This document shows, piece by piece, positions 61,665 through 64,000 of a stretch of DNA of 64,000 bases. Under the pieces are notes generated by a model that was not told the DNA's origin, made no database searches, and saw only the letters and a list, made by a program, of their open reading frames with translations. The first letter of the stretch is position 1, and each line of letters starts with the position of its first letter. The translations under genes and the position numbers were made by a program. Source of the stretch: Kordia periserrulae (GTDB taxonomy: Bacteria > Bacteroidota > Bacteroidia > Flavobacteriales > Flavobacteriaceae); NCBI RefSeq assembly GCF_003054265.1, contig NZ_QBKT01000010.1:1-64000 (forward strand), in the 5' to 3' direction.

Positions 61665-62588
61665 TTAAAATAGCGCTCTTAAACCTATGCTAAAAGTTTG
61701 TCCCAATCCTTGAAAGTTGCTTCCGCGCACAAATTTATCAAAAGACGCTTCTAGGTTCAACACGTTCGTTAATTGGTATTTGGTTCCGATGCCGAATGAG
61801 GTTGAATTTTGTGCAAAATCATTTCCTAAATCGATTAAAAACGCTTGTTTTGTATTGACGTAAATCGTCGATTCTGCGGATGGAAAATAGCTTAAAAATA
61901 CCGCAAATGGCATGAATAAACTGTTGTTCGCAAATCGTTCTCCTATGTTTGAATCATTCGGATTTGCATCTGACGCTTTTTCTCCAAAATTGAATCCGAA
62001 ATCGGCTTGTGTAAACAACTGCCATTTGTCTTGTCCGAAGGTTTTGTCGTAGAAAAATTTCGTTTCCCAAAAAACACTTCGTTTGTCCAAATACGGCGCA
62101 TTGGCTTTGTCTGCAAAAATTGGCAAATACACTGAACTCGTAAACGAAAACGTCGCTACATTTTTAAACGGTTGCACACGAATAGAAGGTGCAATGGTTG
62201 TAAAACCGCTTCTAGATGTTGCGTTATCTCTAAATTTCAACACATCTAACGCGCCCGCGCCACCAAAGGTATTGGAACGCACTTGAAAGATGAATCCGAT
62301 GTTGACACGACGGTTTTCGCTGATTCCTGTATAAATCTCAGTCGTATTCGTAAAAAACGTTTCTCTCGGAATCGTCACCGAAGTGCTTCCTGCGTCGGTT
62401 CGTTCGGTTTGTGTATAAATACTATTGAAGAATTTAATGTCCCATTGTCCTTTTTTTAACAATTTAGAAGGCGTAAATTCTTGAATATTCGTTAAATCAG
62501 TTGTCGTATCATCGTCATCATTTTGCGCGAAAGTTAGGTTTGCATATAATATGCAAATGGCGATTAGAAGTAGATTTTTGGTATTCAT
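61665..62588 (-). CDS. Outer-membrane beta-barrel protein of unknown role
   Basis: This 307-residue protein has a signal peptide (1-21, NLTFAQ) and an Asp-rich start (NDDDDTTTDLTN). Its beta strands end in an aromatic C-terminus (IGLRALF), as recognised by the BAM complex. It resembles the transporter-like barrels of Bacteroidota (SPSIR-VQPF type strands). It is the first gene of the surface operon, 36 bp before the glycoside hydrolase. Confidence 0.72.
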   Translation of the reverse strand: MNTKNLLLIAICILYANLTFAQNDDDDTTTDLTNIQEFTPSKLLKKGQWDIKFFNSIYTQTERTDAGSTSVTIPRETFFTNTTEIYTGISENRRVNIGFIFQVRSNTFGGAGALDVLKFRDNATSRSGFTTIAPSIRVQPFKNVATFSFTSSVYLPIFADKANAPYLDKRSVFWETKFFYDKTFGQDKWQLFTQADFGFNFGEKASDANPNDSNIGERFANNSLFMPFAVFLSYFPSAESTIYVNTKQAFLIDLGNDFAQNSTSFGIGTKYQLTNVLNLEASFDKFVRGSNFQGLGQTFSIGLRALF

Positions 62589-62853
62589 TTTTTTTAGTTT
62601 AGTTTTTTATGGATTGTTTCTTTTGTCATTCCTGCGAAGGCAGGAATCTATTTTTTTTGTCTTTACACTGAGCTTGTCGAAGTGTTGTTTTTGGTTTATG
62701 AGTTTAAAAAGTTTAATAGTTTATGCTTTAATAACTATCATTTTTTTATTTAAAATTTATCTTTTTACATTTAGTATTTCTAGGTACTTCTCGATGTGAA
62801 TTCACTCGAAGTGACGTTATTGTTTCCAACAACTAGCAACTAACAACCAGCAA
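62589..62853. other. Intergenic region with three palindromes
   Basis: An ATTCC...GGAAT element lies at 62628-62647, an ACACT/AGTGT element at 62665-62685, and a GTACTTCTCGATG...CACTCGAAGTGACG element at about 62785-62816. There is no gene. Confidence 0.65.
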
Positions 62854-63585
62854 CTACTTCGTTGAATTCAAATTCCAGTTGTACGGATAGTAACTAATCT
62901 TTGATGTTGTTGGAATTTTCTCTTTTCGATATTGATTGATAAAATCGATTTCATTGCCGTTTTGTGTGAAATCTTCTTTGTACCATTTCATGATTTCAGA
63001 AAGTTGCACACGCTTTTTTCTAGCATTTACTTTGATAAAATCGTCACTGTTTAAAGCGATTTTGGTTTGTGTTTCTAGTTGCGCATCCAAAGTGCTAGGC
63101 AAATACGCTTTTGCGATGATTGGCGGACAACCCAAGCCTGCACAAACCAACACAAAGTGAAAACGCGCATCGTTAAATTGTCCACGCAACAGTTTGTGTT
63201 CTATATCATTGAGCGTAATTTTTTTTCCGCCGACGGAATGTTTTGTTTTGTCAAAAAAGCCTTTAATATCAAGCGGAGATTTTACAGGATAATTCTCCAC
63301 AATTCCTTTGATTACGGATAAATTGTAAATATTAATCCAAAATGCTTGATACGTCGCTGCGTCACTTTTGTCAACTGTAATGTTGTTGGTGCTTGTTAAA
63401 ATAGTCTCTAATTCGGCAGAGTTTTCTTTAATTGCCTCGTAATTCACGCGTCCGTCTTTTACATATTTTTGTAAAAAAGCGTCCGTTTTTTTGAAAAATT
63501 CGTCTGTGTTTTGCGCAACACTAAACGCTGTAATAAAAGCTGTTACAAAGAGTAACATTTTAGATTTCATAGCAATTTCTCCCAT
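62854..63585 (-). CDS. DUF547 secreted protein
   Basis: This 243-residue protein has a signal peptide (MKSKMLLFVTAFITAFSVAQ). It shows the DUF547 segments VNYEAIKENS, YQAFWINIYNLSVI, HFVLVCAGLGCPPI and FINQY. The motif here is LVCAGLGCPP against NCASFSCPP in the copy at 53079. The ATG at 63585 is 15 bp upstream of a second ATG that fits the signal peptide better. It is a single gene. Confidence 0.86.
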   Translation of the reverse strand: MGEIAMKSKMLLFVTAFITAFSVAQNTDEFFKKTDAFLQKYVKDGRVNYEAIKENSAELETILTSTNNITVDKSDAATYQAFWINIYNLSVIKGIVENYPVKSPLDIKGFFDKTKHSVGGKKITLNDIEHKLLRGQFNDARFHFVLVCAGLGCPPIIAKAYLPSTLDAQLETQTKIALNSDDFIKVNARKKRVQLSEIMKWYKEDFTQNGNEIDFINQYRKEKIPTTSKISYYPYNWNLNSTK

Positions 63586-63947
63586 AATTATTTCAATTTG
63601 TAATGCTGTCTAAGTCCTAAAAACAATTTAGAACTTACAAACTTTCTCAAAAAAAGTTTTTTTCGCATCAAATTGATTTTCAAGCAAGTCGCGCGTAGTT
63701 ATTTTTTAAAAATCCTTACAACATCTGTTTAATTTATAATTGTTCTAAATTCTTGCTCTCGTTTAAGTTCTTAACTTTAGCTTCGACAGAATTCCCGACG
63801 TGAGTTCATTCATACACAATCAACTTTGTCAATTGCCTAGGGACAAGCCCGTGAAGCATTCAGAGAAAACAATTAAAAATTTCGACTTAAGCATCGAAGC
63901 AATTAAATCTCGATTATCGAGTCAAAAATTAACTAACCATTACACCT
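63586..63947. other. Intergenic region with the second 96-bp repeat copy
   Basis: The repeat lies at 63828-63922, 26 bp before the oxidoreductase start. The rest is AT-rich without an apparent gene; it should contain divergent promoters. Confidence 0.5.
63828..63922 (-). repeat. Dispersed repeat of about 96 bp, copy 2
   Basis: In the minus orientation it starts with the palindrome CTCGATAATCGAG and matches 6920-7016 in order. It differs mainly by a few indels and the GGGCTTGTCCC segment. Confidence 0.6.
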
Positions 63948-64000
63948 ATGGAACATATTGTAATTATCGGTAACGGAATTTCAGGAGTCACGGCTGCCAG
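63948..64000 (+). CDS. FAD/NAD(P)-dependent oxidoreductase (partial, 5' end)
   Basis: Only 17 full codons are in the window: MEHIVIIGNGISGVTAA. The GxGxxG dinucleotide-binding pattern directly at the N-terminus (GNGISG) marks an FAD- or NAD-binding Rossmann oxidoreductase. The rest lies beyond the end, so the family cannot be named more closely. Confidence 0.7.
   Translation, partial: MEHIVIIGNGISGVTAA

Overview
The window is AT-rich bacterial DNA of the phylum Bacteroidota, most likely family Flavobacteriaceae. The evidence is a T9SS C-terminal sorting domain protein, a class II HMG-CoA reductase next to a GYDIA-type GHMP kinase, weak Shine-Dalgarno sequences, large POT transporters with hydrophilic inserts, a Bacteroidota-type lanthipeptide leader and an arsenosugar gene cluster. 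The overall mix resembles Kordia, but that genus call is an inference.

Layout. 0.2-27.6 kb is mostly housekeeping: a NucA-type nuclease, an OppC-like permease, a tail-specific protease, surE, lpxB, an NlpC/P60 lipoprotein, comEC, a thioredoxin, two POT transporters, a DPP IV-type peptidase, HMG-CoA reductase with its GHMP kinase, and a long minus-strand envelope operon (coaX, outer-membrane protein, TPR protein, lptC, CNNM/CorC protein, PpiD/SurA-like foldase). A tRNA-Phe follows at 27.7 kb.

28.8-36.7 kb is the most unusual protein-coding locus. A LanC-like cyclase, a HopA1-family protein and an APH-fold kinase sit in a tight minus-strand operon. This is the enzyme set expected of a class V-like lanthipeptide synthetase. 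Upstream lies a 313-residue protein with 30 cysteines, built from about fifteen T-x-x-x-G-C repeats in modules opened by Gly-Gly. A terminator separates it from the enzymes. A second Cys-tailed protein, an S53 (sedolisin) peptidase, an AraC-type regulator and a small unknown protein complete the locus. I read it as a candidate multi-core lanthipeptide system.

36.8-38.4 kb holds a minus-strand array of tRNA-like genes (Cys, Asp, Pro, Glu, Leu, Arg, Arg', Gln, and a separate Asp). Four of them carry insertions of 24-52 nt. In two different tRNAs the insert is the same 24-nt palindromic element at the same T-arm position. In the Gln gene a 44-nt insert splits the anticodon loop. Without the inserts, three of the four restore good cloverleaves.

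38.4-46.2 kb is an apparent RNA-repair locus: RtcB ligase, DUF434 protein, DEDD exonuclease, a zinc-ribbon SDR protein lacking the catalytic Tyr, an S24/S26-like protein and a divergent WYL regulator. An orphan class I lanthipeptide precursor is embedded in it. An RNA ligase within 6 kb of interrupted tRNAs is suggestive but unproven.

46.5-54.7 kb is an arsenosugar cluster (AhpD-like protein, ArsS, rhodanese, two glycosyltransferases, PNP, ArsM, plus a fatty-acid hydroxylase-like protein and DUF547). 55-63.6 kb holds an ECF sigma factor with a membrane partner, a TraB/GumN protein, a RidA lipoprotein, a surface operon with a GH113-like hydrolase, and another DUF547 protein. The window ends inside an FAD/NAD(P) oxidoreductase gene. 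Intergenic DNA carries several families of short palindromes and two longer dispersed repeats (about 148 bp and about 96 bp).
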